From Kryptolebias marmoratus (Eukaryota > Chordata > Actinopteri > Cyprinodontiformes > Rivulidae), in assembly GCF_001649575.2 (NCBI RefSeq), contig NC_051438.1, positions 12,322,705-12,386,704 of the forward strand: a stretch of DNA of 64,000 bases. The letters run 5' to 3'. Positions 46,056 through 57,310 of this stretch are shown here, piece after piece (the stretch's first letter is position 1; each line of letters starts with the position of its first letter). A model generated the notes under the pieces. It did no database searches, was not told the DNA's origin, and saw only the letters and a program-made list of their open reading frames with translations. A program made the position numbers and the translations under genes.

Positions 46056-47192
46056 GATCCACTGATGCATGACCTGATCGATAAGTGGAACATGGACTCG
46101 CGGTTGGGAGGGTTACTGGTTTCTTTGTATTTATCTATCTAATTCTGCCAGCAGCAACCAATGTGTCAATGTCAGTTTGCTGCTGGATGGCTGCAAAAAA
46201 AAATAATAATAAGATTCAGCCAGTTCCAGGTCACAAGGGGTGAAGCACTGGACTTCAAAACTCTCTGAGCAGCCGAAGGAGAAAAAAAAGTGCCAGCGGC
46301 AGTGTGGTGCAAAGGCTGAGATTACACTCTGGTGGAGCAGCGAATTGGCCGGTGGTGTGTTTTTAAAGGCTAGTTTAACTCCTTCATTAACTCGTGTTTG
46401 CTTGTATGTGTCCTCTGCACTGAAAGCGAAAGCTTTTAGGGAAATCACAGATATCCCCAGCATTGTTTTTGTCGTACACGTATGAAACATGCATTGTGGA
46501 CACATACAGGACAGGCGGTACATGAGACCAGAACATTCAGGAACACATCAAGCTGTGAGCGATGAATCTCTGGTACCTTTTTTTTTTTTTTTTAGTCATC
46601 TGAAGCGATACGACCACCAATCCTCAAAAAGCTGAGACATTTTTGAACCAGGAGCTCTGCTTTAAGGATTAACTGAGATGTTGGTTCTCTGGTGCATCAG
46701 GGCACAGTTGCCATGTCAACCATCAGATCTGAAAGGAACTCATTCATTTATTTTATTTTGTTTTGTTGTGGGAGTCTGTTTTTTTTTCTGTCTGACACCT
46801 CAAGCTTTTGGGGATGAATTCCATTACATTTTATTTATTTGCATAAAACAGATCGAGCTTGCTCAGAAGAAAATCAAGCGACTGAGACATTAATGATGGA
46901 AACCATGCCATCTTTTTAGAGCGTTCCTTACTTGCTCGACCGTGCAGAGAAGACAAGACAGGCCACTGGCTACAGTTACTGCAGGTCAATTAACCACTGA
47001 CTTTTGGGGTTTTTCTCTCTGCAGATATGACCACTGAGCATTGTACAACATCAGGCCTGATGTCCGATGATGGCTGCCAGTGCAGCTGTCACTCTGAACA
47101 CCAGTTTGGTTCAGCTTTGTTTCTCTTAACTCAGGGAAAGATCATCTGAAACAGATCAAATCAGATTGCATGAAAGTAAATGTGTTCAAAGG
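46056..47192. other. Intergenic DNA, no gene seen
   Basis: A 130-codon minus-strand frame (46131-46523) is unassigned. T16 tract at 46578-46593. An X-box-like GTTGCCATGTCAAC lies at 46707-46720. Confidence 0.35.
46707..46720. promoter_or_regulatory. RFX X-box-like site GTTGCCATGTCAAC
   Basis: One mismatch from the fully palindromic X-box GTTGCCATGGCAAC. Confidence 0.35.
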
Positions 47193-48125
47193 TTATAGGG
47201 TTAGTTCAAATTTGCTGAAGTGGCGTTCTGTGGAAGAGTTATGAACTAATAATATCATACCTGTGGCAGATAGCGATTTGAACAACCTCATTTTGGAGAA
47301 ACATAGTTTAATTCTGACCAGATAGAAGAGCTAACAGCTAGCCCATGTGTGACCAAGCCCAAAGTGTGAGAAAGCTTTTTTATATAAAAATCTTTAACAC
47401 CATCAATTTGTCACAAAATGAAGGACGTGAGGAAGTATATAGGACCCAAATGAAGATAAAGTCCAGAAAAACAAGCAGGCAGGGAGTTTAAAGGAAAAAT
47501 TCAATCCCAACTATGGAACAGAACATCAATCTAAGAATTGGGGTCAAGCAACAAAGACTACAGTGCTGACAAACAAGAATCTGGCAAAGGATAAAGAAAC
47601 TCAACAACTATTTGACCAGGAGAAAGGAAGTAAGTCAAGGCCCAAGAACATCCATGGTGCAAAATGAAACAGAAAGCAAGCACGTGGTCACCAGTCACTA
47701 GAACTCAAAAATACAAAACATGATCACATGACAAAACGAGAAAAAGGAGGCCGAAAAACGTGACATAACTCAGCCTTACGCTGTAACTCCAGCAGATATA
47801 TTATTATAAGTGTGCAGGAAGTGACCAGGGCTACACCAGAAGTGCTACAACTGCAGCTATTTGTGCTTCCAAACATTTCCATGGAAATAACTATGAAATG
47901 CAAAATGAATGGCAATCTAAAAGGTTTCTAAAAATAGTGCATGAACCAAAATAAAACTTGAAACTGGAGCTGTTTTCCAACGAAAATTATCCCCTTTGGT
48001 GTTGACCCCAAACTTAGTCTGTCAATCTGGTCACAACTAAAGACCTGTCTACAACAGGTAAGACAGTAACTGTTCGTAACCTTTGCATAGAACCAACCCT
48101 CAAAAGATCTGAACTATCCCTTTAA
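47193..48125. mobile_element. TTAA-type element (0.93 kb) with an LTR-like insert
   Basis: The left end TTATAGGGTTAGTTCAAATT is a degenerate TTAAAGGGATAGTTCA. The right end ...GATCTGAACTATCCCTTTAA finishes at 48125. Left-arm TTCTGTGGAAGAGTTATGAA and CAACCTCATTTTGGAGAA pair with right-arm CTACAACAGG...TTCGTAACCTTTGCATAGAA. The interior 47820-47900 (GGCTACACCAGAAGTGCTAC) is shared with the copies at 22147 and 35755. Confidence 0.7.
47409..47765 (-). mobile_element. LTR-like insert, TGTCAC...GTGACA
   Basis: 357 bases with 6-bp inverted ends TGTCAC/GTGACA inside the TTAA element. Wording such as AGGACCCAAATGAAG fits the minus orientation of fish LTR-like repeats. The flanking pentamers CAATT and TAACT match at only 3 of 5 positions, so the target duplication is not proven. 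Confidence 0.45.
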
Positions 48126-48430
48126 GTGGACCATTGGTTGTTCTACTCATATTATTATCAGGGTGTGCTTCTGTGTCAAAAATAAAGCGAATATATATGT
48201 AGATTGGTGCTTCTTGCAGTGATTAAGTCAAATTGTTGCCTGTATTTTTATCATGTATTCATAGTCCCACTCAGCACGCCATGAAGTATTCACATTAAGG
48301 CCCTTTGAGAAGCATGCTCCACACTGTAGCACTTTAGGTTTGTTGCACAGCCCGAGGCAAGAGCAGGAGCAGGAGGCCTCTGCAGATGCCACACACCGAC
48401 TGAAAACCAAAGTCCCCAGAAATCACTGCC
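48126..48430. other. Intergenic DNA, nothing distinct
   Basis: Unique sequence after the TTAA element, no gene. Confidence 0.4.
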
Positions 48431-48800
48431 GCCTCTGAACGCGGCACGCGCCCTTCGTTTTGCTGCACACCTATTTACTCCGGCACGCTGTCTGAGCAGA
48501 ACGTATAGGGCGACAAGAATTACCACACGCGCCGACGTTTGAGTGTTTCCTCGAAGTGTTTAAGGCGTGATGTATGTCGTTATAAAAGCGGTGGGACGGC
48601 GGCTGCCTTGTCAGCATTCGGCTGCGCCACTGGCTGATGGTGGGGGGCGGGAGGGGGGGCTTGACTGAGAGCTGGTCGGCTGAGGAACATGACAAGATAA
48701 AGGATATTAAATTACACACCCCCGACAATAATTACATTTTTGAATTAGGCGGTGTATTAGAGGATATTGGTTAATTTTAATGATTCCTCAAGAGACAACT
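48430..48800. other. Candidate conserved non-coding island
   Basis: GC-rich left half (CACGCGCCGACG, GTTATAAAAGCGG) grades into AT-rich enhancer-like words: GATATTAAATTACACAC, GACAATAATTACATTTTTG, GGATATTGGTTAATTTTAAT. A G-rich tract GGTGGGGGGCGGGAGGGGGG lies at about 48639-48658. TATAAAAG at about 48581 is TATA-like, but no transcript is evident. Confidence 0.38.
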
Positions 48801-48989
48801 TTTCTTATTGGACACACTAATTGGAACATCTCTAAATTTCATTTATTTATTTGGCATTGTGCAGCTAGTGTTTAAAATAAAAACAGTTTCCAGTTGGACT
48901 GAGGTGCTGCCAGGAAACCGTTTTGCTCAACAGGAAGACATAAAATCAAACGCATCAAATTAAAGGCCTAGTATTTCTTGAAGGAACCC
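48801..48989. other. Intergenic DNA, nothing distinct
   Basis: Short AT-rich stretch. Confidence 0.4.
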
Positions 48990-49545
48990 ATATCGCCTGC
49001 CAAGGTCTTAGACAAAGATGTCATGTGACACGCTGGAGGTCACAGTATGTGTCAGAGATGCTGACTCTCAGCTACTACCACACCAAACTTTAGCTCTTCA
49101 TCTGTCAAACTGACAGAGTTATAGCAACTTGTGTGCTTTCTGAAGTCAGTTAGCTGTAGCAGCCATCTTGAATGGCACTGACTCCAGTAGTTAATCAGTT
49201 GTAAATGTACAGACAAAGATTACTTTCTGAAAGTTTCATTAAAATCCGGTTCTTGAGATAGTTTGCTAACAGACAAACAAGGTTGACTTCAACAGCTAAT
49301 GCCAAAGTTTTAAATAAATACCTCATGTAATTTGTTAGCATTTAAAGTATGTGTTGGGGATGACTCTTAGCTACTACCACATCAAATTGTAGCTCAATAT
49401 CTGTACATCTGACAAAGTTATAACCATTTTTGTGTTTTCTAAGGTCAGTTAGCTGTGGTGGCCATCTTGAGGTAATGTAGATGTACTTCCAATGATTACT
49501 TTCTGAGTTTCATGAGTTATTTTGCTAACAGACAGGCAATCACTG
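48990..49545 (+). repeat. Dimeric ~300-bp-period repeat, copy 3 (two uninterrupted units)
   Basis: The landmark GACTCT(C/T)AGCTACTACCAC occurs at 49063 and 49362, a period of 299 bases. Each unit then runs through TAGCTCA/TAGCTC...CTGAC, GTTAGCTGTRGYRGCCATCT and GATTACTTTCTGA...TTTGCTAACAGACA. This is the clearest copy for deriving the unit. Confidence 0.8.
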
Positions 49546-49980
49546 CCTTTCATGGCAACAGGGGTTAGACATGCTTAAAGAACCTGCGGCTTTTCTTTAA
49601 ATTTCTCGACATATTGAGTCGGTTTCAGGAAAAACAAACAGGATTCGATTGTCTGTCTGCGTCTGAGCTACACCGTGACGAGTTCACTCAACTCGCAGAC
49701 ACATTTAATACTGCTCCCACATCCACGTTCATGTTTTCATGTTGAAGTGCCAGAAACGCGGAGCAATCAATGCAAAAAAATCAAAAAAACAAAAAACCCT
49801 GACGCTCTGTGACCTGCATCGCCACACATCCGTCCGGTCGGCCCAAGTCGCTCACCCTGCGCAAGGTTGCTGCTCGCAGAGGCAACAGTCTCGACTCCGA
49901 GCGTCTTGTCAGGGCTGGTTTTCTCCGGCGACGTCTCTTTCCAGCAAACGCGGCTCCTCGAGTGTGCATGATGGCTGAAA
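49546..49980. other. Intergenic DNA, GC-rich from 49790
   Basis: Overlapping frames of 60-88 codons on both strands at 49739-50033 are a product of GC-rich sequence. None shows a family. No CpG-island promoter can be tied to a gene. Confidence 0.3.
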
Positions 49981-50480
49981 TCAGGCGTGGCGAGGAGTAA
50001 CAGGTCGTGCTGTGAGCCTGAGCAGGAGTTCACGGCACCGCCGCCACGGAGAAATTATTTAGCATCACTTTTAATTAAGTCAGCCCACAGAGCGGCTCGT
50101 TACAATGGAGGCCTGATTTACTCGATGTATTTCAGACCCGGTTCAGTTCAGTGGCTTTTATGCCTGTCTCCACTCGAGGCCCACCACCCCCCGTATGCTC
50201 AGCGGCGTCAGTGCTGGCTTACAAACATTACAACGCTCATGACAGCAGTAATATGGAGCCTGACAGCAGCAGAAAGAAGAGCGCTGATCTTTGAGATGCA
50301 TTCGTCTAAGTGACCTCTAACAAGGTGGCAAGTTGAGGCGGCTCCAGTGAATGCAAAGTTTTTCCTTTTTTCTTTTTTTTTTCTTTTTGTCTGAAGGTTA
50401 AGGCTGCCCTTCATGGCATTAATTCATTCTTAATGCACCACCCTCGTTCTCTGCGATGTTGTTGAATAAGCATGATGCAT
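49980..50480. other. Candidate conserved non-coding island
   Basis: Dense non-repetitive words such as GAAATTATTTAGCATCACTT, TTTAATTAAGTCAGCCCACA, GCTTACAAACATTACAACGC, TGGCATTAATTCATTCTTAA and AATAAGCATGATGCATGCCC. The 108-codon plus frame (49987-50313) lacks any family signature. Regulatory role inferred. Confidence 0.4.
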
Positions 50481-52740
50481 GCCCAATGCGCGACAGGTGA
50501 GGAGCTTTCCCCCGGCTTTAAATGGATTATATGTTGAGCTGGACCCTGGACCTGAAGTGCAAATCAAGAGTGTCCTGGTCCAAAATTAGAACCAGGATGT
50601 GTCTTTATTAACTTCGCTATTTGGGTTCAAGTACTAAATTGTACCGGAAGTATTTTAAAGTTTTCCTTGACTGAAACATTGCTTTCTTTGCCGTCATCAG
50701 TGGCTTTGTAAACCTTTTAAAGTGGCTACGTTTGGTCTCTTTTTACAGAACCGTTCCTCAAACTTCACAATAGGAAAGTGGAGGAAAATTTCATTCTTCA
50801 GACCCAGTATTTTGAGGCTTTCAACATATTTCTCAGAGTGCACAAATCCTTGGATTCTTTCAGAGATGCATGTATTCAGACTATACTATGGTTCATTAAT
50901 ATACTAGACCAATACTGGAGGCAATGTCCCATTTGTTTCTTCAACACAACTATTCTTGTTGTTTTTCTTCCTCTGCTTGTGGTTTGACTCAAGGTCTTCT
51001 TTGGCGCCACCTTTTGCATGGGAGTGGCAGGAGGGTTGTTCTTTAGGAGGCCTGGCAGACCCTCACTGATAGGTACATTTGAACAAAATGAATGTCACCC
51101 AGACTGTGAGACTGAGCTGACAGGAAGTCTTATTCAGGCAAAACTGAACAGTTAAAGTGTAAAAGTCTTCATGGAGTCAACGTTGTCTCACAGAGCTAAT
51201 TCTTATTTGAATGACAATGAGACCGAGCATGTAAAAGATAGTCGATAAAACAGTTGAAAGAAAATAGAGGTTTTCTGCATCTTCAAACTAAACGAATAGT
51301 CAATGCGTCATTCTTTGATTGAGTTTATTTGCATTAATGTCATCTGACAGCCTGAGAAAAAGCTGATATTTTACTTGATCTCAGAATGCCACCAACAAAT
51401 TTATCCAATCAGAAGCTGCACCATGGCTCAAAACTCTGGGAAACCACCTGGAGTTACAGTTTTTTTCATACAATGTTGGTTTGACTTGAAACTTGATTTC
51501 AAGCTAACAAAAACTCTGTTTTTTTGGTGGCTTCTCTTGGCAGCGTTACAGCGCCACACACAGGCCTGGAGTAGTTACTGGAGCATTTTATGCTGTTTTC
51601 CGTGTTTACAACATTACAGGCCAATCTTCATTCGTTCAATCTTGGTGTTGAAAAAAAGCACATTTTACAATAATTTCTTCTTAATTATTGTTTTGTTTTT
51701 TTAAATAACCACTAACTCCTACATCTTATGCTTTACAGACAAGTGGAAATTGCTTGTAAAATCTACATTGTTGCCAAAGGCCAACTTGCAAATTTTAGAT
51801 TGTGGAAACATCGCAAATAACATCCATAAAAGTCTTCACTTAATTACTGTCCCTGCAACACAAATTTCCTGCTCGTTTCACAGATTCGTATTGAGTCTTT
51901 TGGCTGTATTGACCTTTAGTTCATTAAGTTTTAGCTTCCACATTATGTAATAACTCTCCACCTGAGAGCCGCATTAGCCATTTGCATTTGGATGTAGATA
52001 ATTAGGTCCAACACAGCAAAATAACTGCATGTACAGCTGGCAGAGAGAGCTCTCTTGGCGGGAAAAAGAAAAAAAAAAAACAGAATAAACAATCCCACTG
52101 GTGGAAAAGGACAAGTTTTACTGCAGATAAAGCTGGAAACTGAAATTAATTAGGGAAAAAAAAGTAGTAAAAATGTTTTACTGCTGTAGCAGCTCTCACT
52201 CATGACCAATGATTGACTTTTATCTTGATTTTCCATCCCATCATCCCTAATTTTAAATCCGTCAAAACAACGTCAGACAAATAAATTGGATGCCATGCAT
52301 ATTTCGGGCTAAAACTTTCACACGTAACCATGGTGACAAAAGCCACTGCTCGGCTGGCAAAATTGTCTCTTTCTGAGAGAGATCACAAAGCTGCTTTTCC
52401 TTCTAGTAAAGTAATAACAGCACGGCATGCTGGTCTTTTCATCTGCACTGTGTTCGGTATCACGATTGTCTGAAAGCTCAGAGAGGGAAGCCGTGCTGCG
52501 TGGCCTTTGTTTCACCGCCACACCGCCATGCATCACGCTGACCTGCCCCCCCCCCCCAAAAAAAAGCAAACGCCCGAGCCTCGACCTAATTAGCCAGAAA
52601 TCACAGAATGCATTCGAGGATCGTCCCTATACTTACCTATCGAAGAAAATGAGCAGCTCTTTCATGAAAACAGTTAAAGCCCATATAGAGTGGGGCAGAA
52701 ACACAACACTGTAGCCTGCAACCAGAAACTATGAGCTCTA
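50481..52740. other. Intergenic DNA, no gene; one X-box-like site at 52324-52337
   Basis: Poly-A and poly-C tracts (52068-52081, 52547-52557). A 109-codon frame (51375-51704) is unassigned. GTAACCATGGTGAC at 52324-52337 resembles an RFX site. Confidence 0.35.
52324..52337. promoter_or_regulatory. RFX X-box-like site GTAACCATGGTGAC
   Basis: Inverted half-sites GTAACC and GTGAC around ATG. Closely similar to 44082-44095. Confidence 0.38.
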
Positions 52741-54637
52741 TGGTAAATGGTATGGTTTGCTAAATTACTGCACTTCTAAGCAAAATAAACAAAACAATCT
52801 TTTTGCTCTCCTTTCAACTTTATACAGTCCACAAAACCATTTCCGCTTTCCCAACTAGGAATCATTCAAAGCTCATCTTGAACACCGGTGCCCCACAGGG
52901 ATATGTCTTCTCCACTTTGTTGCTTTCAATGTGACAATTTAGGTAAACCATAACACAAGAGATATTTCCCTAACATCGTCCACTGATATCATGGTTCTGG
53001 TCGCTTGCCTATAAGAAGTTAATCCCTCCTCAGTATGGTGACCATCTTGTCACTGGGTTTGACAGCAGCTTTCATGACCTTAACTAAAGAGCTATGACAT
53101 AACACGCTTACTTTCCAGTCAGATACAGATTTTATTTAATCACCTAATTCTCCACTTAAACCAGGACACTTCCACATTGCGGAAGCTGCGACACGTTCTT
53201 CCGGTGTTAGCCTCAGTTCCATCAATTTCTATGGAGAAACCGTTTTTTTCACGTTTGAATTCACCAAAACTACCATTCAGACATGGTTCCCAAACCATTA
53301 GCCATGAGTAATACAACATACTCGGAGAGAAGATTTGGTAGAAATTGGTGGGAGAGACAAACTATTAAAAAAAGTGTAGTATTTTAAACATCATGATCTG
53401 ATGCTGTCAAAGTGCCATGGAGCCTCGTTCGTTCATTTCCACAGAGAAATTAGGGAATTAGCAGTAAAGCTTTCACTAGAAACCTAAACAACCACCAACA
53501 TAGCGGACTGTTTTAATGTTTGATCACTGTACTGATGGAAAACTAACAGACCGACCCACTTTTTCTGATTATATTATATTTACAGTTTTTCTATTCATGT
53601 GTTTTTATTGGGGGATTTTTAGGAAGTCTGTTTAACCTTTTACTTTCAAGACATCGAAGATTAACTTCCATTTCCTGTAAATTAAATGGGCAGTAAAGTT
53701 AATATCTTATTATGCTACGCGGTGCGAACAGGGGGCAATATGACAAACCAAAGGGTTGATTCTGTGTCATTTACAGGAGCTAAATTTCTCACTACCTAAT
53801 AAAAGAAGGTGATCGCTCACAAATAGGCTTCATTTTAAAATTACAATACATTTTTATGAAACCTGACTCACAATTAACAAACAATAGGAAATGAGGTCTA
53901 CCGCAAAATGTCAAAGCAACAGAGCAGATGTGTTTAACTGAGCAGCGCGCAGGTATTTTCTATAAGATTAACAATAAAACATAAACCAATAACTGCTAGC
54001 AAATAGAAAAAATATTATTTCTTACTGATAGTCACATTCTCCTGTAAACGGATAGACGCACAGCTATAATAATAAAAATGATCATGACAGCAAAATATCA
54101 TAATACAGTGGTGAAAATATAAAATCAAAATGATTAAAATATTAATAATAAAATAAACTGTCTCACTTTGTGACAAATCTTGCCTATCCATCAGTCCGCA
54201 TTATCACGTTGAAGCACACGTTCAGGGTGTTTGTTCCTGTTTTTCCCGGTTCCACTGCAGTTCTACTCCTAAACTGCTAATGTTGCTGATGAGAAAATAA
54301 CTTGGCTACACGGCAGGAATGGCTCCAGAATCCTACCGAGATAAACCGTTCAACCGCCGACCTAACTTCACATTTCTACATATCTGCTTCATTTTGAGGT
54401 GAAGATAAGAATCTGCGTGCTGGTTTTTCATTTAACACTTAAGTGGATCAGGTTTTATTGATTCAAAGATGTAATAAAAACGATGCATCTTGATTTACTC
54501 CCAAAACTGGATCGATTCTCGGCTGCTCTGCCCGTCCAGTTGCTTCTACACCTGTGCAGCCTTCAGTCGGTACAAACCGATTCATCCTTACATCCCTAGT
54601 GTTGAGAAAACACTTGTGCCTTTCAGCTCTGTCACAC
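52741..54637. other. Intergenic DNA, possibly decayed transposon sequence
   Basis: AT-rich with no open frame longer than about 77 codons. Words such as TCCATCAATTTCTATGGAGA and TCATTTCCACAGAGAAATTA hint at an old repeat, but I cannot define ends or a class. Confidence 0.3.
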
Positions 54638-54900
54638 ATCCATCCATCTTTATGCTTGATCCTGTACAGCTCTGGCAGTGATTGGGTGGAATACACCCAG
54701 GACAGGTCGCCGGTCCATCACGGGATCACACAAAGATGTAGAACCATTCGTGTACACAAGTAGGGGCAATTTAGAGTCTCAACCTAACGTGACTGTGGGA
54801 ACAAACCAGAGTATCCCCACACATGCACGGGGAGAACATGTAAACTCTGAGCAGAAAGAGCGCAGGCAGGATTTGAACCCAGGACCTGCCACCATGCAGC
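54638..54900 (-). repeat. Interspersed repeat with (ATCC) end, copy
   Basis: CATCCATCCATC head, then ACACCCAGGACAGGTCGCCG, GGGGCAATTTAGAGTCTCAA, ACGGGGAGAACATGTAAACT and GGATTTGAACCCAGGACCTG. Nearly the full family order is kept. Confidence 0.8.
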
Positions 54901-54904
54901 CCAA

Positions 54905-55060
54905 CATCCATCCATCCATTTTCTTTACACGCTTCTCCTTTCCGGGTCGCGGGGAGCTGCTGCCTATCTCCAGTGGTCACTGTGCGAGAGGCGAGAGGAC
55001 ACCTTGAACAGGTTGCAAGTCCATCACAGGGACACATAGAGACAAACGAGACAAATCCAA
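54905..55060 (-). repeat. Second (ATCC)-ended repeat copy, truncated, head-to-tail with the previous one
   Basis: CATCCATCCATCC at 54905-54917, then CTTCTCCTTTCCGGGTCGCG, GTGCGAGAGGCGAGAGGACA and GCAAGTCCATCACAGGGACA. It breaks off within the family consensus. Confidence 0.75.
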
Positions 55061-55089
55061 TTAAGACTCACTCCAGCTCTTTTTCAGCG

Positions 55090-55330
55090 CTCACAGGGAT
55101 TCCTCCTGACCATTAAAATCTGCGAACAGCAAGTGCGAGGCGCTCACTGAGGACGTAACTGTGCTCCTTTCCGGCCTGTTCCGACATGTAGGACACATTC
55201 CTTCAGTCTCCATATTGCAGACAATATGTCTGGCCGTTTGATTAATGACACAGCTGGGAGCAGGCATCTAATTGTGGGAGCAGGATAAACACTTACTCAG
55301 AGAAAGGAAACGGTGCAAATCAGACCACTC
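55090..55330. other. Candidate conserved non-coding island
   Basis: CATTCCTTCAGTCTCCATAT, GTTTGATTAATGACACAGCT and GGCATCTAATTGTGGGAGCA in unique sequence. No gene. Confidence 0.36.
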
Positions 55331-55540
55331 CCCAGAGTATGGAGGAAGGAAATTGGTTTAAGGATGAGACACGGCCTTGCGTACCAATGCGGAGCTTGTC
55401 AGCCTTCTTGTACTCTCTCCATCTTAACCCTCTTCACCTCTGCTGCGGCACCTCTGATTCAACTTTTTTCGCCGAAAATTGGGGAATGTGACACAGCTCC
55501 TTTTTTTTTTTCTTTTTCTTCCTTTTCTCCTCATCTTTAG
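55331..55540. other. Intergenic DNA, T-rich tract at 55500-55530
   Basis: No gene or repeat recognised. Confidence 0.4.
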
Positions 55541-56110
55541 CTGTGCTTAACCAGCGAGCCCAAAGTGGGATCCTTGGATCCGACTGTAACTGATGACTTG
55601 AGAAGATATAAATCACACCTGAATTGCAGCCCTGAGATGTCAGCCATTAAAATACAGTGCTGGCTCAAGCGGGTACCCGGAATACATATGAGATGATTGG
55701 TAGTCAGCAATGCTGTGTGACACAACTGGATTACCTTATGCAAAGGTGCTCAACTGAATGTTTAATACCGGGGGTCTGTTTAAATAGCTGTCAGGATGTA
55801 TTTTAAATAAGTGCACCTCCAAGGGAAAATATTCAAAACAGCGCTTTCTCTGCGGAACGGCATGCACACGAGGCAGAGCTGATTGAAGTCCGGCTCGAGA
55901 CGTCGGATTTGCAAATAAACCACCGGCCTTGACTGAAAACAACACCGTGCCACGAGGAAGGACCTGATAGCCACAAATCACTCCAGCCCGGAGACAATTA
56001 AAGAGCAAGCGAAAAAACATTTTACATCTAATTACAGCACACAAATCACTCTAGACGGCACACACTGTTCACCACAGCCATTTATTTCCAATACACTGAC
56101 AGCAGCTTTC
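55540..56110. other. Candidate conserved non-coding island (long)
   Basis: Nearly 600 repeat-free bases with even composition: GTAACTGATGACTTGAGAAG, GTCAGCCATTAAAATACAGT, GGATTACCTTATGCAAAGGT, GTCGGATTTGCAAATAAACC, GGAGACAATTAAAGAGCAAG and ACATCTAATTACAGCACACA. The minus frame 55736-56044 (102 codons) has no family match. Among the strongest regulatory candidates of the window by texture. Confidence 0.42.
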
Positions 56111-56830
56111 ACGGCACGGCATACTGTATTAAGCTGTGTTTTTTTCTTTTCCTCCCAGAGCTTTTTTGTTGTGAAAGGAGTTTTTACCATAATTGCTTAT
56201 GTCTGTACCCCTGACTGTTTTATTACTTTTTCTTTTCTTTTTTTTTTATCATTCTGTAGAGGTGATTGTAAAAGTGACTTCAAATGAAAAAGAAAAAGTC
56301 AGATGCTGCCAACATTTCTCTAAATTTCATAACTTCACACTCTGCTGTGTGTTGAGAAATGAACAGCTATCTTGGGCAGCGCTCACATTAGGAAGGGGGT
56401 CATATCGGGATAGCTATTTCGTAGATCTAATCTTAAAGGACTATAGCATAAAGAAGTAAACCTAAGAATTTAGGTTTAGTGAGATGGACACATATGTGGC
56501 TGATTTTTCAAAGTGGGACAGCAGAAGATGTCTGAGGCAGCCATTGATGTGAGAAGGTAGCTGCTGCCAGGGCTGTGGCCCCCTAGTGGTGGCTGAATAT
56601 AACAACATACACTAAGCAGAAATTTTAAAATAAAATAGATTTTTTTTTTGGTCCAAGCTGAAAACTATTAGAATTTTTATGGCCTGAACTATTAGTTGGA
56701 CTTTCCTAATTCAAAGTGGAAAAAATAAACCTAGATCAGAACTTTGTCCAGCTAACTTAAAAATCCAATATGGCTGCCTGGCTCATAAAATGTGCTAGTT
56801 GCTGTAATAAAGTATTTGTTTACACATTAA
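56111..56830. other. Intergenic DNA, nothing distinct
   Basis: T-rich tracts and unassigned short frames. Confidence 0.4.
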
Positions 56831-57310
56831 ATCAGTCACATAAATAAGTATTTTACACCCTCCGTTTGCGAAAATGCCGCATGAAATGCAGAGGCGCAGC
56901 TCATTAAATGCACGATAGGAGGCCTACACTGGCTTGTACGGCTAACAGGATAATAATATCCTTGGGAAGGAAGATCAACAATCCGGGATGTTGTCCGCAG
57001 ATCCGAGTTCCAACTTTGCAGCAAATGGAAAGCAGAGAATCACTCTTGAGCTCTTGTGTCAAAGATGAAGCAAAGGCTTATGGGAATATGATCTTTTCAC
57101 TGATTTTTGCCATGTGGCATTCAGGCAAATAATGTAGAGAGTGTGTTTCTTAGTTTCAACGCTGGTGCTACTAAAAAACCTTGGTTTACCGATAGCTGCC
57201 GTAACAGCAGCGGCTCTGGCAGGAGTGACCGATGTTTATAAGTAAAGAAAGATAAAATAATGGCCTTGAACAGATAAAGACATATGGTCCTATGGAATAA
57301 ACACACTATT
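56830..57310. other. Candidate conserved non-coding island
   Basis: GCAGCTCATTAAATGCACGA, GGAAGATCAACAATCCGGG, CTTTGCAGCAAATGGAAAGC, CAGGCAAATAATGTAGAGAG and GTTTACCGATAGCTGCCG in unique DNA. No credible coding frame. Confidence 0.4.

Noticed and set aside
46131..46523. Minus-strand open frame of 130 codons.
   Set aside because: Low-information sequence with TYR/PHE runs from A-rich DNA; overlapping plus-strand frame; no recognisable domain.
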